This document shows, piece by piece, positions 16,363 through 24,437 of a stretch of 64,000 bases of DNA. The notes beneath the pieces were generated by a model. It did not search any database and was not told the DNA's origin. It was given only the letters and a program-made list of their open reading frames with translations. Position 1 is the first letter of the stretch, and each line of letters starts with the position of its first letter. Source of the DNA: Solirubrobacter taibaiensis (GTDB taxonomy: Bacteria > Actinomycetota > Thermoleophilia > Solirubrobacterales > Solirubrobacteraceae); the NCBI GenBank assembly GCA_027587225.1, contig JAPDDQ010000001.1:372001-436000 (forward strand), read 5' to 3'. The translations under genes were made by a program, and so were the position numbers.

Positions 16363-18453
16363 TTACACGGCGGTGAGCAGCGCCTCGGCGGTCAAGGGCC
16401 GGGCGAACAGGTAGCCCTGCCCGCGCGTGCAGCCCAGCGCGCGCAGCGCATCCCGCTGGGCCTCGGTCTCGATCCCCTCGGCCACGACCGTCAGCCCGAA
16501 CGAGCGCCCGAGGTCCACGATCGCCCGCGCCAGCTCCCCGCCGCCCTCGTCCAGCGTGTCGATGAACGGCTTCGGGATCTTCAGCGTGTCCAAGGGCAGC
16601 GCCTTGAGGTACTGCAGCGATGAGTGCCCCGTCCCGAAGTCGTCGATCGCGATCCGCACGCCGAGCGTCTGGAGCTCGCGCAGCAGCCCCGCGGTGCGCT
16701 TGAAGTCCGTCATCAGCACGGTCTCGGTCAGCTCCAGGATGAGCCGGTCGGCCGGGAGCCCGCCGCGCGACAGCGCTCCCGCGACCGTCGCGACGAACTC
16801 GGCGGACCGCAGCTGCACGCTCGACACGTTCACGGTCACGGCCAGGTCGCCCGGCCAGCTCGCGGCCGTCCGGCACGCCTCCTCCAGCACCCACGCGCCC
16901 AGCGGCACGATCAGCCCGGTCTCCTCGGCCAGCGGGATGAACTCCAGCGGCGGGAGCGTCCAGCGGCAGAGCGCCTCCGCGGCGATGAACGCGCCGGTCT
17001 CCAGGTCCACGATCGGCTGGTACGCGAGCCACAGCCCGCCCTCCGTCAGCGCCTGCCGGAGCTCGTGCTCCAGCGCCACGCTCGCGACCATCGCCGCGTG
17101 CATGTCCCCGTCGAAGGAGACGACGCGGTCGCGCCCCTGCGACTTGGCCTGGTACATGGCGAGGTCGGCGTCGCGCAGCAGGTCGCCGCCGGGTCCACGA
17201 GCGGTCGCGACGCCGATCGAGGCGCGCGCGGTGACGATGTGCCCGCCGAGGTCGACCGGCGCCCGCAGCGCGTCCAGCATCCGCTTGGCGACCAGCACGG
17301 CTTCGCGTTCGTCGGTCAACCCGTCCACGAGCACCGCGAACTCGTCGCCGCCGAGCCGCGCGGCCGTGTCACCCGCGCGCAGCGCCTCCGACAGCCGTGC
17401 CGCGATCGCGATCAGCAGCTCGTCCCCGCGCCCGTGCCCCAGCGAGTCGTTGATCGTCTTGAAGCCGTCGAGGTCGAGGAACAACACGCCGACCGCCGTT
17501 CCCGCCCGGGCGGACCGCTGCTCCGCCTGCCGGAGCCGGTCCACGAACAGCGAGCGGTTCGGGAGCTCGGTCAGCGGGTCGTGCAGCGCACGGTGTACCG
17601 CGTCCGCGTGGTTGTGCGCGTCCGTCAACGCCAGCGAAGCGTGCTCGGCAAAGGCCACCATCGCCTCCCGCTCGTCCGCGCCGTAGAGCCCCGCACTCCG
17701 CGAGGCGACGGCGAGCACGCCGCACGGGTGGCCGTTGCGCAGCACGGGCGCGGTCATCACGCTCTGCAGCCCCTCGGGAGCGAGGAACGGGTGCGAAGGA
17801 TCCTCGTGGAGGCTGAGCTCGGTCGGCAACGGCCCGACGAGCGTCCTCCCGGACAGTCGCGTCCGCGTCGAGTCATCCACGCCGGACGCGGCCGCGAGCC
17901 GGAGCACGCCGTCGTCGAGCAACCGCAGCGTGATGACGTCGCCACCGACGAGCTCGCCCGCGCCGTTGACGATCGCCTCGAGCAACGAGTCGAGATCGGT
18001 GCGCTCGACGATCGAGCGCTGGATCTGCGCGAGCCGCTCCAGCAGCCCTTGGCGGCTGCGGAGCGAGTGCACGAGCTCGAGCATCCGGACGGTCTGGGCG
18101 AGCGCCTGCGCCATCCCGCGCAGCAGCGCCGCCTCCTGCACGCTGAACGGCTCGTCCTCGCGCGCCAGCGCGATCCAGCCGCCGTCGAACGGGGAGTGCA
18201 TCGAGGGCAGCTCGCCCAGCCCGGGCACGTACGCGCCGGATACGCCCCAGTCCGCCGGGGGCGACTCACGCGCGGGGAAGCCCAACGACGCCACGACCGT
18301 CCCCTCGCGCACGACCACGCCGGCCTCGGCCTCGAACGCCTCGGCGGCCCGGTCCAGGCCCGTCCGCACGGCCGCCGGCACCTCCTCGCAAGCGCCGAGC
18401 TGCACGAGGTACTCCGTGAGCTGCTGCGCGGCCCAGCCGTACGGCCCGTTCAT
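16363..18453 (-). CDS. GAF-GGDEF-EAL cyclic-di-GMP turnover protein
   Basis: A 696-residue cytoplasmic signalling protein. Residues about 120-290 are a GAF-type sensor (LDSLLEAIVNGAGELVGGDVITLRLLDDG to VLAVASRSAGLYGADE). The GGDEF domain follows, with intact RLGGDEFAV and an RAGD inhibitory I-site five residues before it. The C-terminal EAL domain keeps AEALCRW, NVSSVQLR, ELTET, DDFGTGHSS and EGIET, so all metal ligands appear present. The usual K-I-D-x-x-F motif reads KIPKPF, keeping the lysine. Both cyclase and phosphodiesterase activity are possible. The ATG at 18453 overlaps the FIST gene stop (ATGA), so the two are coupled. Confidence 0.9.
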   Translation of the reverse strand: MNGPYGWAAQQLTEYLVQLGACEEVPAAVRTGLDRAAEAFEAEAGVVVREGTVVASLGFPARESPPADWGVSGAYVPGLGELPSMHSPFDGGWIALAREDEPFSVQEAALLRGMAQALAQTVRMLELVHSLRSRQGLLERLAQIQRSIVERTDLDSLLEAIVNGAGELVGGDVITLRLLDDGVLRLAAASGVDDSTRTRLSGRTLVGPLPTELSLHEDPSHPFLAPEGLQSVMTAPVLRNGHPCGVLAVASRSAGLYGADEREAMVAFAEHASLALTDAHNHADAVHRALHDPLTELPNRSLFVDRLRQAEQRSARAGTAVGVLFLDLDGFKTINDSLGHGRGDELLIAIAARLSEALRAGDTAARLGGDEFAVLVDGLTDEREAVLVAKRMLDALRAPVDLGGHIVTARASIGVATARGPGGDLLRDADLAMYQAKSQGRDRVVSFDGDMHAAMVASVALEHELRQALTEGGLWLAYQPIVDLETGAFIAAEALCRWTLPPLEFIPLAEETGLIVPLGAWVLEEACRTAASWPGDLAVTVNVSSVQLRSAEFVATVAGALSRGGLPADRLILELTETVLMTDFKRTAGLLRELQTLGVRIAIDDFGTGHSSLQYLKALPLDTLKIPKPFIDTLDEGGGELARAIVDLGRSFGLTVVAEGIETEAQRDALRALGCTRGQGYLFARPLTAEALLTAV

Positions 18454-19598
18454 GCGACCGCCAAGACGACGAGCGTCTGGTTGTGGAAGCCGCTGATGCC
18501 GCGTGTGCGGGCGATCTCGCCGTAGGTGTAGAAGCCCGCGACGGGCGCGCCGCCGCACGCGTCGCCGATCCGGGCGACCTCGCACGCGATGCCGTCCCCG
18601 AGGACACTGCGGCGCGCGATGCAGTCGAACGCGAGCACGCCGAGCGGGGTCGCGCCCTCCAGCACGGACAGCGCTTCGGCGCAGGCGTTGTCGGTGGCGG
18701 TGAGCACGGACTCGGCGTCGCCTTCCATGAACCACGCGATCCCGCCCTGCGGCACGGCCGCGATGCACCCGAGCGAGCGGTCCTCGAAGTTGGCCTCGCC
18801 GACGAACCGCACGTGGTCCTCGCCGCTGCGGCGGCCGAGCCCGAGCGGGTGGCTGAGCGCGAAGCGCGTGAACTCGGCCGGGTCCATCGCGGGCGCGCCG
18901 AGGCGCTCCAGGTAGACGTCCAGCGCGGGCCGATCGTCGAGCGTGTAGACGCGGTTGCCGGCGCTGCGGGTGACGAGCACGGGATCGCCGACGCGGCGCC
19001 AGCCGTGCTGGACGCCGATCCCGAGCGGCGCGTCCGAGCCCAGCGCCACGCCGATGACGGCGTCACGCAGGACCTGACCGCCGTGCAGCACGAACGTCTC
19101 CCGCATCGCGAGATCATCCCCGGCGCACCCGCCGACGAGCGGGACGGCCGCGCCGGCGACGTCGTAGGCGCCGCGGACGATCTCCTGCTGGTTGCCGGCG
19201 AGACCGTCGCTGAGCAGGAGCAGCGTGCGGTGCGGTCGCGGCTCGACCGTGTCCAAGCAGCGCGCGACCTCCCCGCCCGCCTCGCGCAGGCGCTCCGACG
19301 CGCCCGTCGCCACCGCGGTGCACACCGCGAAGCCTGGCCCGCCGAGCGCGAGCACCACGACGCCGCGGTCACCGGGGCCGCCGGTGGCGATCTCGCCCGC
19401 CGTCGAGCAACCGACGAGCGGCACGTCGCCGGGCGCGATCCCGGCGAGCAGCGCCTCCAAGTCGTGCGCGGGAGAGGCGAAGACGATCAGCAGGCGCGCA
19501 TCGGCGCGACCTTCGAGCGCGGCGGAGCAGGCCTCGGCCCCGGCCGTGGCCGAATCCGTCTCGGCCGATCGACCGACTCCGACCCAGCGCTCAGTCAT
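18450..19598 (-). CDS. FIST N / FIST C sensory domain protein
   Basis: A 382-residue soluble protein matching the FIST family. N-domain: LLIVFASPAHDLEALLAG, PLVGCSTAGEIATGG and LLLLSDGLAGNQQEIVRG; then PLVGGCAGDDL. The C-domain ends LGVLAFDCIARRSVLG and VAGFYTYGEIARTRGISGFHNQTLVVLA, with the typical GFYTYGEI signature. FIST domains are ligand sensors, proposed to bind small molecules such as amino acids, and occur with signalling outputs. Here the output partner is the coupled GGDEF/EAL gene downstream. The ATG at 19598 (MTERWVGVG) is preferred over upstream in-frame ATGs whose added residues look non-coding. Confidence 0.88.
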   Translation of the reverse strand: MTERWVGVGRSAETDSATAGAEACSAALEGRADARLLIVFASPAHDLEALLAGIAPGDVPLVGCSTAGEIATGGPGDRGVVVLALGGPGFAVCTAVATGASERLREAGGEVARCLDTVEPRPHRTLLLLSDGLAGNQQEIVRGAYDVAGAAVPLVGGCAGDDLAMRETFVLHGGQVLRDAVIGVALGSDAPLGIGVQHGWRRVGDPVLVTRSAGNRVYTLDDRPALDVYLERLGAPAMDPAEFTRFALSHPLGLGRRSGEDHVRFVGEANFEDRSLGCIAAVPQGGIAWFMEGDAESVLTATDNACAEALSVLEGATPLGVLAFDCIARRSVLGDGIACEVARIGDACGGAPVAGFYTYGEIARTRGISGFHNQTLVVLAVA

Positions 19599-19623
19599 CG
19601 ATCCGATGATCGGCGCGATGCGC

Positions 19624-20367
19624 TCAGGGCTGACAGTTTGGGCACCAGAAAGTCGTACGTCCGCCGATCGTCGCACGCTCGACGGTCGTTGCGCAACGTG
19701 GGCACGGCGCGCCGCGTTTGCGGTGCTTGATGAAGTCGCCGGTGTGCACGCCGCCCTTGCGGATCGCGTCACGGGTCGCGGCGCGCAGGACGCGGCGCAG
19801 ATGGTCGAGCTCGTCGGTGGTCAACTCGCCGGCCGGACGCCGCGGGTTCAGCTTCGCCCGCCACAACGTCTCGTCGGCCAGCAGGTTGCCGACGCCGGAG
19901 ATCGAGCGCTGGTCGAGTAGACGCGCCTTCAAGGGCATCGACCCTCGTCCTACCCGCTCGCGGAAAACATCGCGCGAGACGATTGCCGCGTCCGGGCCGA
20001 CGTGGTCGAAGTCGGGGTTGATCAATGCGCGGCCCAGGCGGCGCCGGTCGTGCAACGCCATCCGGCTGCCGTCCGCGAACTCGAGCACGAACCGATCCCA
20101 GCGCTCGTGCGGCTCGCCGTCGATCACGATCTTGCCGGCCATGCCGAGGTGCAGCCCGAGCTCCGGCCCGTCGTCGGTCTCCGCCCACAGGAACTTGCCG
20201 CGGCGCAGCGCCTTCGTGAGGCGGTGCCCGATCAGCGCGTCCGCGATCTCGCCCGGCGCGTGCGGGCGGCAGACGTAGGTGTCACGGTCGTCGACCGCGA
20301 CTATCTCGCGACCGAGGACCTTCTCGATCTGGGCTCGCGCCCGCTCCGCCTCTGGCAGTTCCGGCAT
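19624..20367 (-). CDS. Fpg/Nei family DNA glycosylase-lyase
   Basis: A 247-residue base-excision-repair enzyme. It begins MPELPEAE, with the catalytic N-terminal proline after Met removal and the following Glu. The beta-hairpin lysine is in ALRRGKFLW; the helix-two-turn-helix is QRSISGVGNLLADETLW. The C-terminal zinc finger CPRCATT to FWCPNCQ has all four cysteines. It removes oxidised bases and nicks the strand. Fpg and Nei branches cannot be separated safely here. The start is fixed by the required Pro2 (ATG at 20367). Divergent from the lyase gene with only 26 bases between starts. Confidence 0.92.
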   Translation of the reverse strand: MPELPEAERARAQIEKVLGREIVAVDDRDTYVCRPHAPGEIADALIGHRLTKALRRGKFLWAETDDGPELGLHLGMAGKIVIDGEPHERWDRFVLEFADGSRMALHDRRRLGRALINPDFDHVGPDAAIVSRDVFRERVGRGSMPLKARLLDQRSISGVGNLLADETLWRAKLNPRRPAGELTTDELDHLRRVLRAATRDAIRKGGVHTGDFIKHRKRGAPCPRCATTVERATIGGRTTFWCPNCQP

Positions 20368-20374
20368 CTGACTG

Positions 20375-20384
20375 AGGCTACGAT
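20375..20384. promoter_or_regulatory. back-to-back candidate -10 boxes for the divergent fpg/nei and CitE-like genes
   Basis: Plus strand: TACGAT (20379-20384), 9 bases before the ATG at 20394. Minus strand: TAGCCT (complement of 20375-20380), 7 bases before the ATG at 20367. Both fit TANNNT for leaderless transcripts and overlap, so the two promoters may compete. No convincing -35 hexamers are visible. Confidence 0.4.
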
Positions 20385-20393
20385 CCGCGCCGT

Positions 20394-21308
20394 ATGTCGC
20401 GATCACGCCGCACCTGCCATGCCGTTCCCGGCTCGAACGAGCGCTTCATCGCCAAGGCCGTCGGTCTCGACGCCGACGAGATCTTCCTGGACCTCGAAGA
20501 CGCGGTCGCGCCGAACGAGAAGGACGCCGCGCGCGACCGCGTGATCGAGGCGCTGCGCACGACCGACTTCGGCTCCAAGACCGTGGTGGTGCGCGTGAAC
20601 GGCACGGACACGCCGCACTACTACAAGGACCTGATCGCGGTCGTCGAGCAGGCCGGCGACCGCCTCGACGCGATCATGGTGCCGAAGGTGCGCACGCCCG
20701 GCGACGTCGAGATGACGGACAAGCTGATCACGCAGATCGAGCTGGCGAACGGGTACGAGGTCGGCCGGATCGGGATCGAGGCGCAGATAGAGGACGCGAC
20801 CGGGCTGGTGGCGTGCGAGGCGATCGCGCTCGCGTCCCCGCGGATGGAGACGCTGATCTTCGGGCCGGGCGACTACAGCGCCTCGGTCGGCATCCCGATC
20901 ACGACGATCGGCGCGGCGCCTGACCATTACCCCGGCGACCACCTCAACTACGTCTATTCGCGGCTGGTGGTCGCGGCGCGCGCGGCGGGCATCCAGGCCA
21001 TCGACGGGCCGTACGGACGCGTGGGCGACGACGACGGATTGCGGGAGCGGGCGCGTTTGGCGCGGGCGCTCGGCCTCGACGGCAAGTGGACGATCCACCC
21101 GGGCCAGATCGCGATCGTCAACGAGGTCTTCAGCCCCGAGCGCGAGCAGTGGGAACGCGCGGAGAAGATGCTCGCGGCCTATCGCGAGGCGCATGAGGCC
21201 GGCTCCGGCGCCGCCGTCTTCGAGGGCGAGATGATCGACGAGGCCAACCGCAAGATGGCCGAGCGGATCGCCGAGGCGGGCCGCGCCGCGGGGTACGGGT
21301 CGGAATAG
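20394..21308 (+). CDS. HpcH/HpaI (CitE-like) aldolase / acyl-CoA lyase
   Basis: A 304-residue TIM-barrel lyase of the CitE / malyl-CoA lyase family. Signature segments are CHAVPGSNERFIAKA, DEIFLDLEDAVAPNEKDAAR, VVVRVNGTDTPHYYKDL, IMVPKVRTPGDV, GIEAQIEDATGL (metal-binding Glu), LIFGPGDYSASVGIP (metal-binding Asp) and KWTIHPGQIAIVNEVFSP. Family reactions are reversible cleavages of malyl-, methylmalyl- or citramalyl-CoA; the length and motifs fit malyl-CoA / beta-methylmalyl-CoA lyases. The exact substrate is not determined. ATG at 20394; probably leaderless. Confidence 0.88.
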   Translation: MSRSRRTCHAVPGSNERFIAKAVGLDADEIFLDLEDAVAPNEKDAARDRVIEALRTTDFGSKTVVVRVNGTDTPHYYKDLIAVVEQAGDRLDAIMVPKVRTPGDVEMTDKLITQIELANGYEVGRIGIEAQIEDATGLVACEAIALASPRMETLIFGPGDYSASVGIPITTIGAAPDHYPGDHLNYVYSRLVVAARAAGIQAIDGPYGRVGDDDGLRERARLARALGLDGKWTIHPGQIAIVNEVFSPEREQWERAEKMLAAYREAHEAGSGAAVFEGEMIDEANRKMAERIAEAGRAAGYGSE

Positions 21309-21351
21309 CGTCCACGGGCGGGGCGTCTTCGCGGGTGACCTTCAACCCCGC

Positions 21352-21357
21352 AAGGAG
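21352..21357 (+). promoter_or_regulatory. strong Shine-Dalgarno for the small ORF at 21365
   Basis: AAGGAG, 7 bases before the ATG at 21365. Strong Shine-Dalgarno sites are rare in this window, so this one supports translation of the short ORF. Confidence 0.65.
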
Positions 21358-21364
21358 TCCCACC

Positions 21365-21493
21365 ATGACGCCCCGCACCTCCGCCATCCGCGCCCTCATC
21401 CAGGAGGGCGCCCTGCTCACTGCCCCCGTCCGCGCGCGCAGCGTCAAAGACCAGCCGCGGGTGCGCGCGGCGCTCGCGTTGCCCAAGCGCTGA
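21365..21493 (+). CDS. possible 42-residue basic small protein
   Basis: A 43-codon ORF (MTPRTSAIRALIQEGALL, then an Arg/Ala-rich tail ending PKR) preceded by AAGGAG at optimal spacing. The peptide is basic with one short amphipathic helix and no membrane segment. It lies 56 bases after the CitE-like stop and overlaps the convergent glycosyltransferase gene by 50 bases. The ribosome site is the main evidence; no family is recognised, and it could be a non-functional ORF. Confidence 0.45.
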   Translation: MTPRTSAIRALIQEGALLTAPVRARSVKDQPRVRAALALPKR

Positions 21494-22481
21494 CCGGCTC
21501 CAGCGCGGCGATCTCGTCCGCGATCAGTTGCGCGGCTTCTGAGTCGAGGCGCGCGACGGTGCCGGCGAGGTCGCCCTCGACGAGCCGCCCGGCGCCCGCG
21601 GCGGCGACACGCCGTGCGTTGTCGTGGCCGTCCACGAACAGCGGGATGAACGCGAGCGGCACACCCGCGGCGAGCGCCGCCAGGGTGGAGCCGGACCCGC
21701 CGTGGCCGACCATCGCCGTTGCGCGCGCCAGCGCCGCGGGCTGATCGACCCAGCGCTCGACGCGCACGTTCGCCGGGACCGGGCCGAGGTCGGCGGGGTC
21801 GCGACCGAGCGCGACGAGCACCTCTCCCTCCAGCGCCTCGACCGTGTCGCGGTAAAGCTGCGGGAAGTGCGGCGTGTGCGGCGTCTCGGACCCGAAGGAG
21901 ACGTACACGAGGTCGCGCTCACGGGCCGGCGGCGTCTCGGTGCGGAACCGGTGCAGCCGCGGCGAGTCGGCGCTCAGGGAAGGCGGGACCATCGTCAGGA
22001 CGGACGCCTGCAGGAGCCGTTCGGGCTCGCGCAGGCCGAGCCGGCGCAGCGCGGGGTCGGCGATCGCGAGCAGCGCCTCGCCGGTGTCGATCGTCGTGTC
22101 GAGGTGGATGCCGACCTGCACGGTCGCCACGCCGAAGCGCTCCGCCGCGACCGCGGACGCGAACTCGCACGTCTCGCGCACGATCAGGTCCGGCGCGAAA
22201 CGTTCGACGGCGGCGAGCATCCCGGGCAGCGCGGCGGCCGCGTCGAGGCCGATGAACAGCTCCTGCAGCGTGTGCACGAGCCCCGGGGACTGGGGCGTGA
22301 GGACCGGCGCCCACGCCGCGGCGCGACCGGGCGCGGCGGCCAGACGCGCCAGCGGCAGCTCGCTGCGCGGCACAGGCGCGGCCAAGAGGACGGTGTGACC
22401 GGCCGCCAAGGCGGCGCGGGCGAACGGCAGCAGCGGGCCGACGTGGCCCGCGCCCTGGGTGCTCGCGAACAGGATGCGCAT
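21444..22481 (-). CDS. GT1-family (UGT/MGT-like) glycosyltransferase
   Basis: A 345-residue GT-B glycosyltransferase. The N-terminal FASTQGAGHVGPLLPFARA is the acceptor-domain loop of antibiotic and macrolide glycosyltransferases. VYVSFGSE begins the C-domain. The donor site is WVDQPAALARATAMVGHGGSGSTLAALAAGVPLAFIPLFVDGHDNA, with the typical HGGxGST motif and the DQ-like end. It transfers a nucleotide-activated sugar to a lipophilic acceptor; donor and acceptor are unknown. The C-terminus runs into the small-ORF region. Confidence 0.88.
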   Translation of the reverse strand: MRILFASTQGAGHVGPLLPFARAALAAGHTVLLAAPVPRSELPLARLAAAPGRAAAWAPVLTPQSPGLVHTLQELFIGLDAAAALPGMLAAVERFAPDLIVRETCEFASAVAAERFGVATVQVGIHLDTTIDTGEALLAIADPALRRLGLREPERLLQASVLTMVPPSLSADSPRLHRFRTETPPARERDLVYVSFGSETPHTPHFPQLYRDTVEALEGEVLVALGRDPADLGPVPANVRVERWVDQPAALARATAMVGHGGSGSTLAALAAGVPLAFIPLFVDGHDNARRVAAAGAGRLVEGDLAGTVARLDSEAAQLIADEIAALEPVSAWATRAPRAPAAGL

Positions 22482-22511
22482 CGCCGGCGCCAGACGTCAC
22501 GGCGGTGCGCC

Positions 22512-23588
22512 CTATTCCGGCATGAGGTCCAGCGGGGACATCGGATCCGCGTTCAGGACGAAGTCCTTCTGGTCCGGGAGCCGCACCTCGCGGACGCCCG
22601 CGGTGTCGCGGTAGGTGAACGTGACGGCGTCGTCGCCGTCGCGAATCAGGAGGGCGTTGGACTGGTTGGAGTGGCGGGACGGCGGCTCGACCGACAGGGG
22701 ACGCAGACGGTCCGGGAACGCCGCGACGATCCGGTGCTCCACCGACACCACGATCGGGAAGCTCGAGTTGCCGAGATTTCGCCGGCAGCCGCTGTTCTGA
22801 TCGTTGCCGGAGCGGACGACGAGGCACACCGCGTTCCGGCGCGGGACGAGCCACGCGTCCACCTTGCGGTCGGACACGATCCGCCGCGCGCCCGGCAGGT
22901 CGTCGAGGTGATCGGCCGGCCGCTCGGCATCCCAGAAACGCCCCCAGTGGGCGGCCGCGTCGCGGCCGTAGAGATGGTCCGCCCGCGGCGTGCCGTCGGG
23001 TGCGACCCACTCCAGCCGCGTCGACCGGCTGCCCAAGGTGACCGCCAGCGCGTCGGCGGCCTCGAGGGTGAACGGCTTGAAGCCCGGGGTGGTGATGCGC
23101 ACCGTCCTGACGGCGTCGGGCAGGGCCACGGTCAGCAGGTTGCCGCGCGCCCGCACGAGGAGGGCTTCGCCTGAGACGAAGGCGCGCGCCAGGTTGCACA
23201 CCATCGGCTGCTGGGTGTTGCGGACGGCCAGGCACAGCTCATCGCCGCGCTTGACCAGGTACACGGGGTGGGCCTTCGGGCCACCGATGAACCGCGCCTC
23301 GTCCCCCGCCGCGAGCCAGGGCGGCGTGTCGCGCGCCGTCGCGGGCCGGCGGAAGACGGCGAAGGCCTCCTCGACCGTCTTCGGCGGCCCGGCCGTCGCG
23401 GTCGGGGTGGGGGTCGGCGCGATCACCTCGGGATCGGGCGCCGCGATCTCCCGCGCCAGCAGCGGGAAGGCGACGAGCAGCGTGGCCGCCACGGCCACGC
23501 GCACCGTCACGCGGCGCACGCGGCGGCGCCGGCGCTGCCGGGTCGCGGCGTCCACCAGGTTGGTCTGCAGTTGGGGAAGATCGGTCAT
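22512..23588 (-). CDS. membrane-anchored protein cotranscribed with ECF sigma factor (possible anti-sigma or effector)
   Basis: A 358-residue protein. A short cytoplasmic N-terminus with a poly-Arg patch (RQRRRRRVRRVTVR) precedes one membrane helix (VAVAATLLVAFPLLA, about residues 30-45), then a Pro/Thr linker and an outside domain of about 290 residues. That domain has four to five cysteines (ELCLAVRN, PMVCNLARAF, NAVCLVVRSGN, NSGCRRN). The ATG at 23588 overlaps the sigma stop (ATGA). The arrangement sigma then single-pass membrane protein suggests a regulator of the sigma factor, but the N-terminus is too short (about 28 residues) for a standard anti-sigma domain. It may instead be an effector. 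Confidence 0.75.
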   Translation of the reverse strand: MTDLPQLQTNLVDAATRQRRRRRVRRVTVRVAVAATLLVAFPLLAREIAAPDPEVIAPTPTPTATAGPPKTVEEAFAVFRRPATARDTPPWLAAGDEARFIGGPKAHPVYLVKRGDELCLAVRNTQQPMVCNLARAFVSGEALLVRARGNLLTVALPDAVRTVRITTPGFKPFTLEAADALAVTLGSRSTRLEWVAPDGTPRADHLYGRDAAAHWGRFWDAERPADHLDDLPGARRIVSDRKVDAWLVPRRNAVCLVVRSGNDQNSGCRRNLGNSSFPIVVSVEHRIVAAFPDRLRPLSVEPPSRHSNQSNALLIRDGDDAVTFTYRDTAGVREVRLPDQKDFVLNADPMSPLDLMPE

Positions 23589-24121
23589 GCGGAGTCCTCC
23601 ACACGGCGCCGGAGCGCGCCGAGCCCGCGCGAGACGCGCTTGCGCACGACCGCCTCGGACGTGCGCAGCTCGCGGGCGATGTCCTCGTATTCGCGCTCGT
23701 CGACGATGCGAGCGCGGACGGCCTCCGCCTGATCGGCGGGGAGATACGTCAAAGCGTGCTCCATCAGCTGCCCGGCGTGGATGCGGTCCAGCGCGTCCAG
23801 CGTCTCCTCTTCGAGCAGCAGCGGCGGCATGCCGAGCCGTGAGCGCGCCCGTGACTCCACGCGCCGGTGCTCGGCGCTGCGCCGGAGCACGTTGCGGGCG
23901 ATCCCGAACAGCCACGCGACGGCGGGCGAACCCTCATCCGCCCGGAACTTGTGCCCGCTCAGCAGCGCGGCCGCGAAGCACTCCGCGGTCAGGTCCGCCG
24001 CCACCTCGGCGTCGCCGACGCGCCGGTAGAAGTACCGGAACACGGCCCGCTCGTGGCGCGCGTAGAACTCCCCGAACGCCTGCGGGCCACCCTTCAGCAG
24101 CTGCTCGTCGGAGGAGGCCAT
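23585..24121 (-). CDS. ECF-type RNA polymerase sigma factor
   Basis: A 178-residue sigma-70 family factor with only regions 2 and 4. Region 2 is AFGEFYARHERAVFRYFYRRVGD to AWLFGIARNVLRRSAEH; region 4 is LTYLPADQAEAVRARIVDEREYEDIARELRTSEAVVRKRVSRGLGALRRR, including its helix-turn-helix. It directs RNA polymerase to a stress or envelope regulon. It is followed by a coupled membrane protein. Upstream (24122-24160) the minus strand has GTCACA, then 15 bases, then CGTAGG, plus a GGGATCCC palindrome; this could be an autoregulated ECF promoter, but it is unproven. Confidence 0.9.
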   Translation of the reverse strand: MASSDEQLLKGGPQAFGEFYARHERAVFRYFYRRVGDAEVAADLTAECFAAALLSGHKFRADEGSPAVAWLFGIARNVLRRSAEHRRVESRARSRLGMPPLLLEEETLDALDRIHAGQLMEHALTYLPADQAEAVRARIVDEREYEDIARELRTSEAVVRKRVSRGLGALRRRVEDSA

Positions 24122-24167
24122 CGACCGTACCTACGGGATCCCGCACTTTCTGTGACCATGCAGCTTG

Positions 24168-24437
24168 ATGCCGTGCTTGATCGCCCTCATCGCACTGCTT
24201 TCGCCGCGCCTCGCGCTGTTCTTCATCTTGCTGTTCAGCAACATGATCGACCGGGCGTTCGACTCGTGGTTCCTGCCCGTCCTCGGCTTCTTCCTGCTGC
24301 CGTGGACGACGCTCGCCTACGTGGTCATGTGGGACATCGGTACGCGCGAGGTCTCAGGGTTCGAGTGGTTCATCGTCGGGTTGGCGTTCGTCATGGACCT
24401 CGGGTCCTACTTCGGGGGCAAGCGGGCTCGCGACTAG
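24168..24437 (+). CDS. small three-helix membrane protein
   Basis: An 89-residue hydrophobic protein. Helices are at about 2-22 (CLIALIALLSPRLALFFILLF), 32-52 (WFLPVLGFFLLPWTTLAYVVMW) and 62-82 (FEWFIVGLAFVMDLGSYFGG). The DIGTREVSGFEWF loop and the C-terminal GSYFGGKRAR are recurrent features of a small actinobacterial membrane family without known function. The ATG at 24168 is used; a TTG directly before it is possible. Its last 84 bases overlap the convergent MFS gene. Confidence 0.7.
   Translation: MPCLIALIALLSPRLALFFILLFSNMIDRAFDSWFLPVLGFFLLPWTTLAYVVMWDIGTREVSGFEWFIVGLAFVMDLGSYFGGKRARD

Noticed and set aside
24158..24200. Alternative ATG at 24158 for the small membrane protein
   Set aside because: It is in a different reading frame from the hydrophobic protein; the ATG at 24168 is in frame with all three helices.
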